The translations under genes were made by a program, and so were the position numbers. From contig NC_062214.1 of the NCBI RefSeq assembly GCF_902686445.1, forward strand, positions 50,255,177 through 50,319,176: a stretch of DNA of 64,000 bases, given 5' to 3'. This DNA is from Sciurus carolinensis (lineage: Eukaryota; Chordata; Mammalia; Rodentia; Sciuridae). The notes below the pieces were generated by a model, which made no database searches, was not told the origin of the DNA, and was given only the letters and a program-made list of their open reading frames with translations. This document shows, piece by piece, positions 23,945 through 35,767 of the stretch (its first letter is position 1; each line of letters begins with the position of its first letter).

Positions 23945-24497
23945 GTTTTGCAGGCCAATAGCCCTAATAAATATAGATGCAAAATCATAAACAAACTACA
24001 AATAGACTGTATTCAACAACACATTGAATAGATCATTTACCATACCAAGATGAGGAGATATTTATCCTAGGAATGCAAGCATTATCCAACATGCATGATT
24101 GAAAAAATGTGATACATCACAGTAAGAAGTTGAAGATAAAAGATTATTTCAATAAATTCAGAAGTATTTAATAAAATCCAACAACCCCCAATGATTTAAA
24201 AACTCAACAAATTAAATATAGAAGAAATGTACCTTAGGGATGATAAATGCAATATATGGCAAACTCATAATTAACATCATACTGAACTTGAGAAGGCTGA
24301 AAGCATTTCCTCAAAGATCTGGAACAAGACAAGGAAGCCCACTTTACCCCCTCTATTCACATAATAGTGTAAGTCCTAGCCAGAGCTATCTGACTATAGA
24401 AAGAAATAACTGGCATTCAAATAAGAAACAAAGATGATAAATTATTTCTTTTGGAAGATAATGTAATCTTATAGAAAACCCTAAAGACTATATGAGA
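23945..24497 (+). mobile_element. Old L1 ORF2 fragment, plus strand, abutting the inverted one
   Basis: It begins tttgcaggccaatagcccta, an ORF2 RT-region phrase, and continues through caaagatctggaacaagaca to about 24497. Together with the adjoining antisense piece it forms a head-to-head arrangement. Because both pieces contain some of the same ORF2 stretch, they are probably separate insertions. Confidence 0.75.
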
Positions 24498-24576
24498 TCA
24501 AATATGGTGGATTAGAAGGGTGTGCTCTCCAGTTGCTTCATGCCTTGAGACTCAAGCAGTGGAAATACTGCTTCTC
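24498..24576 (+). mobile_element. L1-H segment 1: start of an old L1 5' UTR
   Basis: It starts agatcaaatatggtggattag, a decayed AAGATGGCGGA-type L1 start, and continues ctctccagttgcttcatgcc. It is broken by L1-B; the last 13 bases (24564-24576, aatactgcttctc) are the left target duplication of L1-B. Confidence 0.7.
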
Positions 24577-24832
24577 TTTTTTTTTTTATTGTAAACAAAT
24601 GGGATACATGTTGTTTCTCTGTTTGTACATGGCGTAAAGGCATATTATTTGTGTAATCATAAATTTACATAGGGTAATGTTGTTTGATTCATTCTGTTAT
24701 TTTTTCCCTTCCACCCACCCCTCCCACCCCTCTTTTCCCTCTATACAGTCCTTCCTTCCTCCATTGTTGTCCCCATCCCTAACCCTAACTCTAACACTAA
24801 CACTAACCCCTCCCACCCCCCATTATGTGTCA
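24577..24832 (-). repeat. L1-B 3' UTR with telomere-like and G-rich motifs
   Basis: In plus-strand form 24777-24807 reads ccctaaccctaactctaac and further ctaac units, and around 24712-24745 there are ccacccctcccacccctc runs. These correspond to the G-rich block and TTAGG-like units of L1-A. Confidence 0.85.
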
Positions 24833-27800
24833 TCATCCACTTATTAGCGATATCAATCTTCCTTTGGTTTTTTGAGATTGGCTTATCTCACTTAGCATGA
24901 TATTCTCCAGTTTCATCCATTTGCCTGCAAATGCCATAATTTTATCATTCTTTATGGCTGAGTAATATTCCATTGTATATATACCACAGTTTCTTTATCC
25001 ATTCATCAATTGAAGGACATCTAGGTTGGTTCCACAATCTGGCTATTGTGAACTGAGCAGCTATGAACATTGATGTGGCTGTATCTCTGTAATATGCTGA
25101 TTTTAAGTCCTTTGGGTATAGGCCAAGGAGTGGGATAGCTGGGTCAAATGGGGGTTCCATTCCAAGTTTTCTAAGGAGTCTCCACACTGCTTTCCAGAAT
25201 GGCTGCACTAATTTGCAGCCCCACCAGCAATGTAAGAGTGTACCTTTCTCCCCACATCCTCGCCAACACCTGTTGTTGCTTGTATTCTTGATAATCGCCA
25301 TTCTAATTGGGGTGAGATGGAATCTTAGGGTGGTTTTGATTTGCATTTCTCTTATTCCTAGGGATGTTGAACATTTTTTCATATGTTTGTTGATTGCTTG
25401 TAGATCTTCTTCTGTGAAGTGTCTATTCATTTCCTTAGCCCATTTGTCGATTGGATTATTTGCATTCTTGGTGTAGAGTTTTTTGAGTTCTTTATAGATT
25501 CTGGAGATTAGTGCTCTATCTGAAGTATGATTGGCAAAGATTTTCTCCCACTCTGTAGGCTCTTTCTTCACATTGCTGATAGTTTCCTTTGCTGAGAGAA
25601 AGCTTTTTAGTTTGAATCTATCCCAATTATTGATTCTTGCTTTTATTTCTTGTGCTATGGGAGTCCTGTTGAGGAAGTCTGGTCCTAAGCCGACATGTTG
25701 AAGCTCTGGACCTACTTTTTCTTCTATAAGATGCAAGGTCTCTGGTCTGATTCCGAGGTCCTTAATCCATTTTGAGTTTAGTTTCGTGCATGGTGAGAGA
25801 TATGGGTTTAGTTTCATTCTGTTGCATATGGATTTCCAATTCTCCCAGCACCATTTGTTGAAGAGGCTATCTTTTCTCCATTGCATATTTTTGGCACCTT
25901 TGTCTAGTATGAGAAAATTGTATTTATTTGGGTTTGTGTCCGTGTCCTCTATTCTGTACCATTGATCCACCTTTCTATTTTGGTACCAATACCATGCCAT
26001 TTTTGTTACTATTGCTTTGTAGTAGAGTTGAAGATCTGGTATTGCGATACCCCCTGCTTCACTCTTTCTGCCAAGGATTGCTTTAGCTATTCTGGGTTTT
26101 TATTCTTCCAGATGAATTTCATAATTGCTTGCTCTATTTCTGTGAGGTACATCATTGGGATTTTAATTGGAATTGCATTGAATCTGTATAGCACTTTTGG
26201 TAGTATGGCCATTTTGACCATATTAATTCTTCCTATCCAAGAACATGGGAGATCTTTCCATCTTCTAAGGTTTTCTTGAATTCCTTTCTTTAGTGTTCTG
26301 TAGTTCTCATTGGAGAGGTCTTTCACCTCTTTTGTGAGATTGATTCCCAAGCATTTTATTTTTTTCAAAGCTATTTTGAATGGGGTAGTTTTCCTAATTT
26401 CTCTTTCAGAAGATTCATCACTTATGTATAAAAATGCCTTAGATTTATGTGCATTGATCTTATATCCCGCTACTTTACTGAATTCACTTATGAAATCTAA
26501 AAGTTTTCTGGTGGAATTTCCTGGTTCCTCTAAGTATATAATCATATCATCAGCAAATAGGGATAGTTTGAGTTCTTCTTTTCCTATTCGTATCCCTTTA
26601 ATTTCTTTGGTCTATCTAATTGCTCTGGCTAGAGTTTCAAGGACGATATTGAAAAGAAGTGGTGAAAGAGGACATCCCTGCCTTGTTCCAGTTTTTAGGG
26701 GGAATGCTTTCAGTTTTTCACCATTTAGAATGATATTAGCCATGGGCTTAGCATAGATGACCTTTTACAATGTTAAGGAATGTTCCCACTATCCCTATTT
26801 TTTCTAGTGTTTTGAGCATGAAGGGGTGCTGCATTTTATCAAATGCTTTTTCTACATCCATTGAAATAATCATGTGATTCTTGACTTTAAGTCTGTTGAT
26901 ATGGTGAATGACATTTATTGATTTCCTGATGTTGAACCAACCTTGCATCCCTGGGATGAAACCCACTTGATCATGGTGCACTGTCTTTTTAATGTATTTT
27001 TGTATGCAATATGCTAAAATTTTGTTGAGAATTTTTGCGTCGATGTTCATTAAGGATATTGGTCTGAAATTTTTTTCCTCAAGTGTCTCTGTCTGGTTTA
27101 GGTATCAGAGTAATATTGGCTTCATAGAATGAGTTTGGGAGGGTTCCCTCCTCTTCTATTTTCTGGAATACTTTGAGAAGTATTGGAATGAGCTCTTCTT
27201 TAAAGGTTTTGTAGAACTCGGCTGAGAACCCATCTGGTCCTGGACTTTTCTTTGTTGGTAGGCCCTTGATGACTTCTTCTATTTCATTACTTGAGATTAG
27301 TCTATTTAAATTGTGTATGTCCTCCTCGTTCAGTTTAGGCAATTCATATGTCTCTAGAAACCTGTTGATGTCTTCAAAATATTCTATTTTGTTGGAGTAT
27401 AGATTTTCAAAATAGCTTCTAATTATGTTTTATATTTCAGTCGTGTCTGTTGTGATATTTCCTTGTTCATTCCAAATTTTAGTGATTTGGGTTTTCTCTC
27501 GTCTTCTCTTTGTTAGTGTGGCCAAAGGTTTATCAATTTTGTTTATTTTTTTGAAGAACCAACTATTTATTTTGTCAATTTTTTGTATTTTATTTTGTTT
27601 CAATTTCGTTGATTTCAGCTCTGAGTTTAACTATTTCCTGTCTTCTACTACTTTTGGTGTTGGTCTGTTCTTCTTTTTCTAGGGCTTTGAGCTGTAGTGT
27701 TAGGTCGTTTATTTTTTGAGTTTTACTTCTTTTATTAAATGCGCTTCATGAAATAATTTTTCCTCTAAGTACTGCTTTCATAGTGTCCCAGAGATTTTGA

Positions 27801-28813
27801 TATGATGTTTCTTTGTTCTCATTTATCTCTAAGAATTTTTTAATTTCCTTCCTAATATCTTCTGTTATCCATTCATAGCATAGATGGCCTTTACAATGTT
27901 AAGGAATGTTCCAACTATCCCTATTTTTTCTAGTGTTTTCAGCATGAAGGGGTGCTGTATTTTATCAAATGCTTTTTCTGCATCTATTGAAATAATAGCA
28001 ATATTATTGAAATAGCATCTATTGAAATAATAACAATAGCATATTGTTTAATCCCCAGGTGTTGGAGTAGTTTCTCTTTTTTACTCTTTCATTTATTTCT
28101 AACTTCAATCCATTATGATCTGATAGAATACAAAGTAGTGTCTCTATCTTCTTGTATTTGCTAACATTAGCTTTGTGGCATAATATATGGTCTATTTTAG
28201 AGAAGGATCCTTGTGCTGCTGAGAAGAAAGTGTATTCACTCTTGGTTGGATGGTATATTCTTTAAATGTCTGTTAAGTCTGAATTATTGATTGTGTTATT
28301 GAGATCTATGGTTTCTTTGTTCAATTTTTGTTTGGAAGATCTATCCAGTGGTGAGAGAGGCGTGTTAAAATCACCTAGTATTATTGTGTTATGGTCTATT
28401 TGGTTTCTAAAATTGAGAAGGATTTGTTTGACATACATGGATGTGCCACTGTTTGGGGCATAGATGTTTATGATCGTTATATCTTGCTGATTTATGCTTC
28501 CCTTAAGCAGTATGAAATGTCCTTCTTTATCCCTTCTGACTAACATTGGCTTGAAGTCCACATTATCTGAAATGAGGATGGATACTCCAGCTTTTTTTCT
28601 GAGCCCATGTGCATGGTATGTTTTTCCCCATCCTTTCACCTTTAGCCTATGGGTATCTCTTTTTATGAGGTGAGTCTCTTGCAGGCAACATATTGTTGGA
28701 TCTTTCTTTTTAATCCAATCTGCCAGTCTACATCTTTTGATTGATGAATTCAGGCCATTAACATTCAGGGTTATTATTGAGATATGATTTGTATTCCCGG
28801 TCATTTGGTTCAT
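24833..28813 (-). pseudogene. L1-B ORF2, multiply broken, with an internal foreign copy of its own RT region
   Basis: The frame starts MNQMTGN at 28813 and is open through the endonuclease domain to about 28262 ([23 protein letters not shown]). Further open pieces at 27342-27079, 27050-26748, 26545-26087 and 26000-24945 carry SPGPDGF, the RT palm and the C-terminal cysteine-rich block ([18 protein letters not shown]). Frameshifts separate them. At 27877-28031 an extra 155 bp resembling 26750-26880 of the same ORF lies where it does not belong. No functional product is expected. Confidence 0.93.
27877..28031 (-). repeat. Misplaced duplicate of an RT segment inside L1-B ORF2
   Basis: In other copies (L1-C neighbours, L1-D, L1-J) ccattcat is followed by a few bases and then aatagcatat. 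Here about 155 bp intervene, matching the ORF2 stretch at 26750-26880 in the same orientation but with several differences. The end holds a small repeat of gcatctattgaaataat (about 27979 and 28013). Confidence 0.8.
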
Positions 28814-28881
28814 TTTTTAAATTTTATTTATTTATTTATTTTTTTGACACAAATTGGTTCCTCCTTTATTTGACAGTTCCT

Positions 28882-29901
28882 TTAGGATAATTCCTCCCTT
28901 TGCTGATTTGCTTCTTTGTTTTTCATCTCTTCTTCATGGAATATTTTGATGAGAATGTTCTGTAATGCTGGCTTTCTTTTTGTAAATTCTTTTAGCTTTT
29001 GTTTATCATGAAGGATTTTATTTCATCGTCAAATTTGAAGGTAAGTTTTGCTGGGTATAAGATTCTTGGTTGGCATCCATTTTCTTTCAGAGCTTGAAAA
29101 ACTTTGTTCCAGGCCCTTCTAGCTTTTAGGGTCTGGATTGAAAAATCTGCTGATATCCGTATTGGTTTCCCCCTGAATGTAATTTGGTTCTTTTCTCTCA
29201 CAGCCTTTAAAATTCTGTCTTTATTTTGTATGTTAGGTATTTTCATTATAATGTGCCTTGGTGTGGGTCTGTTGTAATTTTGTGTATTTGCAGTTCTATA
29301 AGCCTCTTGAACTTGATTTTCCATTTCATTCTTCAGATTTGGGAAATTTTCTGATATTATTTCATTGAATAGATTGTTCATTTCTTGGTTTCTTTCTATA
29401 AGCCTTCCTCAATCCCAATAATTCTCAAATTTGGCCTTTTCATGATATCCCATAATTCTTGTAGATTCTGTTCATGATTTCTTACCATCTTCTCTGTTTG
29501 GTCAACTTTGTTTTCAAGATTAAATATTTTTTCTTCAATATCTGAGGTTCTGTCTTCCAGGTGTTCTATCCTATTGGTTATGCTTTCTATGGAGTTTTTA
29601 ATTTGGTTTATTGTTTCCTTCATTTCAAGGATTTCTGTTTGGTTTTTTTTCAATATCTCTCTTTATTGAAATGATCTTTTGCTTCCTGTATTTGCTCTTT
29701 TAACTGTCGATTTGTGCTATCATTCAATGCCTGCATTTGCTCTTTCATCTCATCATTCAATGCCTGCATTTGCTCTTTCATCTCATCGTTTGCTTCCCTG
29801 ATCATTTTAGTTATGTACATTCTGAACTCCCTTTCTGTCATTTCTTCTGCCATGCTGTCATTGGATTTTATTGATGTAACATCTAGATTTGTTTGGGGCA
29901 T
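28882..29901 (-). pseudogene. L1-B ORF1, broken, with duplicated coiled-coil unit
   Basis: The start MPQTNLD is at 29901 and the stop would be at 28882. The N-terminal coiled coil contains EMKEQMQALND twice in tandem. A frameshift near 29650 and others near 29390 and 29000 break the frame, but islands PNLRIIGIEEGL, FRGKPIRISADFSIQTLKAR and ALKENGCQPRILYP are preserved. The role when intact would be RNA binding and chaperoning in the L1 particle. Confidence 0.92.
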
Positions 29902-30629
29902 TTTCTTCCCTTGTTTTCTCATATTGTTCAGGAATCAGTGGGTCATTAAGATATTGCAGATTTCCTCTATTGACTTATAATGTCCCTGAAGATTGCTAGT
30001 ATATCCTCTCTTATCCTTCAGTAGCCTGCAGTCTTGGAGGAAGTTGATAATGCGGTGCTCCACAAGGAAGCTGCCTCTCTAGGGTTGGTGACCCTCAGGT
30101 GGGGTATATTCCCTGATAGTGGGCAGAGGTGCCTCCACTTGTTGACCAATGGTCATCCAAAGGGGAACTAGGCTGCGGGTTGAGGCAAGGCCTGTTTGTG
30201 CCTGTGTCTCTGGTTTTACCAACCTTGTGGGAAAACCTCACCCGGCGGGGAAGACTCACCCGGTGGGGAGGTCTCTCTGGTCATTTCCCCTCCTAGAGGT
30301 TCCCCTCAATCTACAACTACCACCTGGGCTGGGCTGTCTTCCTCTGCAATGTTCCCAGGGGTCCGGACCTACCTCCTGGGCCTGGGATCCTCACCCTTCG
30401 CAGACAAGTCTCCTTAGGCTGCCTCTCCTCAGAGAATCTGCCTGCAGTTCTGGAAAGTTCGCTCCACCCCTAGGCGTGTCTCTGTGAGGCTCTTCCACCA
30501 AGAAGCCGCCTAGGTCCTGGGACCCTGCTCTGCACCTAATCGCCTGGCTATTGGCCCCTCCTCTGAGCTGCCACCTGGAACCCTGTACAATAGCTCTGAG
30601 ACCCAGAGACCCGCCACACACCTCCTCCT

Positions 30630-31350
30630 CCGGACAGCTGCCCGGTGTTCCGACGCAGTCACTAGGAGTCCAAGCAACTCACTTCGCGTCTCCTCCTCCC
30701 GCCAACTGCCCGTAGCCCTAGGCAGTCATTCCGAGTCCAAGTGACCCACCCTGTTCCTCCTCCTCCTCGGGGTAGCCCCCCGGGTGTTCAGGAGCGGTCT
30801 CTCGGAGACCAAGCGACCCACCACGCTCCTCCTCCAGGCAGGCCACCGGTGTTCAGGAGCGGTCGCTTTGAGTCCAAACAACTCACCACTCACCTCCTCC
30901 TCTGGCAACTGCCTGTGGCTCTGATGCAGTCACTCCTAGACCAAGCTACCCACCGTGCTTCTCCTCTTCCTCTGGGCAAACCCCCCGGTGTTCAGAAGCG
31001 GTCGTTCTGAGTCCAAACAGCTTGCCACGCTGCTCCTCCTCTTGCAACTGCCTGTAGCTCTGATGCAGTCACTCCTAGACCAAGCAACCCACCGTGCTTC
31101 TCCTCTTCCTCCGGGCAATGCCCCAGTGTCCAGAAGTGATTGCTCTGAGTCTAAACAGCTCGCCATGCTGCTCCTCCTCTGGCAACTGCCTGTAGCTCTG
31201 ATGCAGTCACTCCTAGACCAAGCAACCCGCTGCGCTTCTCCTCTTTCTCCGGGCAACCCCCTGGTGTTCAGAAGTGGTCGCTCTGAGTCCAAACAGCTCG
31301 CCATGCAGCTCCTCCTCAGGCAGCCACCCGGAGCCTCAGTGGTTGCTCCG
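30630..31350 (-). repeat. Monomer-like tandem repeats in the L1-B 5' UTR
   Basis: The phrase ctgatgcagtcactcctaga recurs at 30921, 31060 and 31198, giving periods of 139 and 138 bp. Each period is a dimer of about 69-bp half-units, the alternate half carrying gtgttcagaagcggtcg and gagtccaaacag. Left of 30920 the half-units are more diverged. The design recalls the promoter monomers of mouse L1s, though the sequence is different. Confidence 0.85.
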
Positions 31351-31610
31351 AGTCCAAGCATTGTGCTAAGCCGCCTCCTCTACGATGATCCCAGTTGTCT
31401 GTGTTTACCGCTCCAGTGGGGGGAGGGGCGTCTCCCCGGGCAGCTCTACTTCACAAAATTCCCTGTGTTCCGGGGCTACCACCCCATTTGGGATGCCTCC
31501 CCAACAGGAGAGACTCACCCGGCAGCTTTGAGTTGGTCCCAAGTCTCTCACTATCTCCTCTTTTGAATCCTGCATCCTGGAGCAACATGAAATGCAGCCG
31601 CCCTCTAGTC

Positions 31611-31620
31611 CGCCATCTTG
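31611..31620 (-). promoter_or_regulatory. YY1-type site at the L1-B 5' end
   Basis: The minus strand reads CAAGATGGCG within the first 20 bases of the element. In human L1 a YY1 site of this form near +10 directs accurate transcription start; the same role is inferred here. Confidence 0.6.
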
Positions 31621-31641
31621 AAAACCTCAATACTGCTTCTC

Positions 31642-32880
31642 AATGAGGTGGGTAACAGAGAAAATTTGCTGAAACTCAATATTGAACAGTCAGAGATTCA
31701 TAGAGACCCAGAAATGCATGTGCTTTAAACTTAGGACAAGAAAGAGTATATAGGACTTAAGCTGGTGGTGTCAGCAGTGCCAGTTCACTGCAGAGGGGAG
31801 GGTAACACAAATAGAAAGAGAAACCCAGTGGACAAATTTGGTAGGGAAAACCTGTAGAATAGAAAAGCAGTCTGAATTTAGCTGATTCAAGCTCCACAGT
31901 GAGCTGGTGTTTGAGAAAACTCCATGTTTCTCAACTTATAAATGGAGAACCAACATAGGGAGCAATCTCAATGAGATCATGTTAGAACAAGGACCTGGGA
32001 GACCACAGTGAATATGGCCACCCTGTCCTGGTTAGTGCTTATCATGTGGCCTACTGTGTACCTGCCAGAACATAATTGAAACAAGCACAAAGATAGAGCC
32101 CAGGGTAATTCAGTTCAGAGATATGGAAGGTGATTCATATGACCAACTGAAGAGAGTCAAAAAACAGAACAGGGGACCATGTCCTTTTATTTTTTGAGGG
32201 TTAAGGATATTTTTTGTTTGTGTTTTTATATTTTGTTGTTCTCATTTTTGTTTCTCTTGATTGTTCTTCATTTCTTTCTTCTCCTTCTAATAGCCAAATC
32301 TCTTCTTCCTCTATTGATTTTTATTTATTTTTTCTCTTCCTTCTTTTTAGTCTCCCCTTATTACCTTTCCTCGGCTTTCTCTCTATTCACTTTAAATATT
32401 CTAAATTTTTGTTTGTGTTCCTACCCCATTTTCTTTTCTCTTAATAAATTGTATCTTACCTTCCTTTAGGACGATTTAGTGTATGTAAATTTTGCCCCCA
32501 AGTTTCATGTTGTTGCAGTTATTAGTACTGTGGATAGCATAGATGACACCAAACTGTTTGCTTTAATGCTAGAACTAGTTCATAGTTGTTTGTTGCTGCT
32601 ATTGTTAATTGGTGAACCAGCCATTGCTGTTTTTTTGGAAATTAATGTTGTAGATGTTATAGTAGGCACCTGGTGTTTGTTTTATTATTGTATACTGTTC
32701 ACTGCTATTCTTGCTGTTTTTGTTTCTCCCTTTTCTGTGAGGTACTGGGAATCTTGTGTGACACTATGAGTTCACGGGGCAGAGATCTGGTGCTAACTAC
32801 TCCCACAACCAGACCAAGAGACAACATACATTGCAACACACGACCTGATCCTTCTAAAACTTCAATGATATTTTATCATA
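31642..32880 (+). mobile_element. L1-H segment 2: old L1 5' UTR, continued after L1-B
   Basis: It continues segment 1 with aatgaggtgggtaacagag. A pyrimidine-rich stretch (32180-32470) and a long non-coding part follow. Short frames up to 111 codons are not supported by motifs. It is interrupted at 32881-32894 by the left target duplication of L1-C. Confidence 0.6.
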
Positions 32881-32894
32881 AAGAAGAGGGGGCA

Positions 32895-34864
32895 AGAAAA
32901 GAGGAACTTAAGCTTTCACTATTTGCTGATGACATGATTCTATATTTAGAGGATCCAAAAAACTCCTCCAGAAAACTTCTCGACCTCATCAATGAGTCAG
33001 CAAAATAGCAGGCTATAAAATCAACATGCATAAATCTAAAGCATTTTTATACTCAAGCAATGAAAGATCTGAAAGGGAAATGAGGAAAACAACTCCATTT
33101 GCAATAGCCTCAAAAAAAATAAAATACTTGGGAATCAATCTAACCAAAGAGGTAAAATATCTATACAATGAAAAGTACAAAACATTGAAGAAAGAAATTG
33201 AAGAAGACCTTAGAAGATGGAAAGATTTCCCATGTTCTTGGATAGGCGGAATTAATATGGTCAAAATGGCCATACTACCAAAAGTGCTTTATAGATTCAA
33301 AGCAATTCCAAATAAAATCATAATGATGTACCTTACAGAAATAGAGCAAGTAATAATGAAACTCATCTGGAAGAATAAGAGACCCAGAATAGCTAAAGCA
33401 ATCCTTAGCAGGAAGAGTGAAGCAGGGGGTATCGCAATACCAGACCTTCAACTATACTACAAAGCAATAGTAACAAAAATGGCATGGTATTGGCACCAAA
33501 ATAGACAGGTAGATCAATGGTACAGAATAGAGGACACAGACACAAACCCAAATACATACAATTTTCTCATACTGACAAAGGTGTCAAATATATGCAATGG
33601 AGAAAAGATAGCCTCTTCAACAAATGGTGCTGGGAAAACTGGAAATCCATATGCAACAGAATGAAACTAAACCCCTATCTCTCACCCTGCACAAAACTCA
33701 ACTCAAAATGGATCAAGGACCTTGGAATAAGACCAGAAACCCTTCATCTTATAGAAGAAAAAGTAGATCCAAATCTTTAACATGTCGGTTTAGGATCAGA
33801 CTTCCTCAACAGGACTCCCATAGCACAAGAAATAAAAGCGAGAAACAATAACTGGGATAGATTCAAACTAAAAAGCTTTCTCTCAGCAAAGGAAGCTATC
33901 AGCAATGTGAAGAGAGAGCCTACAGAGTGGGATGAAAATCTTTGTCACTCATAATTCAGATAGAGCACTAATTTCCAGAATATATAAAGAACTCAAAAAA
34001 TTCTACACCAAGAATACAAATAATCCAATCAACAAATGGGCTAAGGAAATGAACAGACACTTCACAGAAGATCTAAAAGCAATCAACAGTTACATGAAAA
34101 AATTTCAACATCTGTAGTAATAAGAGAAATGCAAATCAAAACTACCCTAAGATTCCATCTCACTCCAATTAGAATGGCAATTATCAAGAATACTAGCAAC
34201 GATAGTTGTTGGCGAAGATGTGGGGAAAAAGGTACACTCATACATTGCTGGTGGGGCTGCAAATTAGTGCAGCCACTCTGGAAATCAGTGTGGAGATTCC
34301 TCAGAAAGCTTGGAATGGACCCACCATTTCACCTAGCTATCCCAGTCCTCGACCTATACCCAAAGGACTTAAAATCAGCAAACTACAGAGATACAGCCAC
34401 ATCAATGTTCATAGCTGCTCAATTCACAATAGCCAGATTGTGGAACCAACCAAGATGCCCTTCAATTGATGAATGGATAATGAAACTGTGGTATATTACT
34501 CAACCATAAAGAATAATAAAATTATGGCATTTGCAGGCAAATTGGATGAAATTGGAGAATATCATGGTAAGTGAGATAAGCCAATCTCAAAAAACCATAA
34601 GACAAATGATCTTGCTGATAAGTGGATAATGACACATAATGGGGGGTGGGAGGGGGGCATGAATGGAGGAAGGAGGGACTGTATATAGGGAAAAGAGGGG
34701 GGAGAAGGGTGGGGGGGGAGGAAAAAATATCAGAATGAATCAAACACCATTACCCCATGTAAATGTATGATTACACAAATGGTATGCCTTTACTTCATGT
34801 ACAAACAGAAACAACATGTATCCAATTTGTTTATAATAAAAATAATTTTAAAATAAAAATAAAA
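32895..34864 (+). mobile_element. L1-C: 5'-truncated LINE-1, plus strand
   Basis: It starts inside the RT domain just before FADD ([19 protein letters not shown]) and runs to an A-rich tail. Target duplications aagaagagggggca lie at 32881-32894 and 34865-34878. The ORF2 part is broken by frameshifts (about 33005, 33600, 33780, 33940) and a stop near 34115; the cysteine-rich end and a 3' UTR with G runs (34640-34715) are present. The telomere-like units seen in L1-A and L1-B are absent. Confidence 0.95.
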
Positions 34865-34878
34865 AAGAAGAGGGGGCA

Positions 34879-35727
34879 CAAAAACCCTAAACTCATAACA
34901 AGGCTCCAAGTAGGAATGGTTGGGGAGGAACTTCAGGTAACACTCATGAATATCTGCTCCTATAGCAAGAACAGAGAGAAATAACACAAATACTGTGAGC
35001 ACCACTTCTTTGAGAGGTCTTAATATAGATCATTTCCATGTCTTTTTAGAATACACAGAGTTGTCAAGTCTAGAGGCCCAATCAATGTACATCATTTCCA
35101 TACCTTTTTAGAATATAGAGTTGTTGAGTCTAGAGGAGCAATCACAGAGGATCTACCCCATATCCCCTACATAAGCAACACATTGAACTAATATACAAGA
35201 AGGACCCCACTCTGTGTGGCCTAAAAAAAAAGTGGACTCTCAAGCTTTGACACAATACACACTACATCAAAGTACTAGCAGCAAAACTGTCACCAAAGAA
35301 CTAGCCGGGAAACTAAACTACAAAACACACCTGGAGACACATTAAAATTCACAAAACCTGAACACTTTACCAATAGAAAGCTTCATCCTAAAAAGGCCCA
35401 CAGATAAGAATTCAAGAGAAATCCAACCCAATAAATCCACAAATATCAACATAGGAAAGCAACAAATATGAAAAAGCAAGGTAACATGACACCTCCTAGG
35501 TTTATAATTCACCAGCAACTGACTCCAAAGGTATCAAAGTGGATGAAATACCAGATAAAGAATTCAAAATAATGGTTATAAAAATTATCAACAAATTCCA
35601 ACAGAACCCAGAAAAATAACTAACTGGAAGGCTGTACCAGATATGAATGAAAAATTCAAAAAGAGATAGAGATAATAAAAAAGAACCAAATAAAAATCTT
35701 GGAAATGAAAGGCACAATAAATAAAAT
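34879..35727 (+). mobile_element. L1-H segment 3: end of 5' UTR and start of ORF1
   Basis: It resumes after the right target duplication of L1-C. Around 35540-35715 the text aataccagataaagaattc, aaaataatggttataaaa and cttggaaatgaaaggcac follows old mammalian L1 ORF1, with the coiled-coil start. It stops where a SINE begins at 35728. Confidence 0.7.
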
Positions 35728-35767
35728 TTTTAAAATATTTTTTAGTTGTCAATGGACCTTTGTTTAT
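35728..35767 (-). mobile_element. Left half of a SINE split by the ARL5A pseudogene
   Basis: tttttagttgtcaatggacc and the following bases match the 3' part of the SINE at 12181-12302. The other half, with the tRNA-like head, lies at 41781-41879. The L1-H ORF1 text resumes beyond that half, and aaattttt occurs at both outer edges as target duplication. Confidence 0.65.

Larger units (their letters stand above)
24577..31628 (-). mobile_element. L1-B: full-length LINE-1, minus strand
   Basis: It runs from its A tail (T run at 24577-24588) to its 5' end at 31628, about 7.05 kb, flanked by exact 13-bp copies of aatactgcttctc (24564-24576 and 31629-31641). It has a 3' UTR, ORF2, ORF1 and a 1.7-kb 5' UTR with tandem repeats. 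Both ORFs are broken, but less than in the old L1s. It sits inside L1-H. Confidence 0.95.
29902..31628 (-). promoter_or_regulatory. L1-B 5' UTR/promoter region
   Basis: GC-rich, about 1.7 kb, with no ORF1-like coding. It carries a tandem array (30630-31350) and, at its very start, a YY1-type site (AAGATGGCGG on the minus strand, 31611-31620). Mammalian L1 5' UTRs act as internal RNA polymerase II promoters, so this is the likely promoter of the element. Short frames across it are accidental. Confidence 0.8.

Noticed and set aside
22162..24497. Head-to-head old L1 pieces as a twin-priming (5' inversion) insertion
   Set aside because: The antisense and sense pieces both include the same ORF2 stretch around the start of the RT domain. 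Twin priming gives nearly non-overlapping pieces, so two separate insertions are more likely.
24777..24807. Interstitial telomeric repeat from a chromosome fusion
   Set aside because: The units are few, imperfect and at the same 3' UTR position in two L1 copies, so they belong to the L1.
30149..31566. Several overlapping frames of 70-200 codons as GC-rich genes
   Set aside because: They lie in the L1-B 5' UTR and owe their length to tandem repeats whose dimer period (138-139 bp) and GC content keep frames open. No domain is recognisable.
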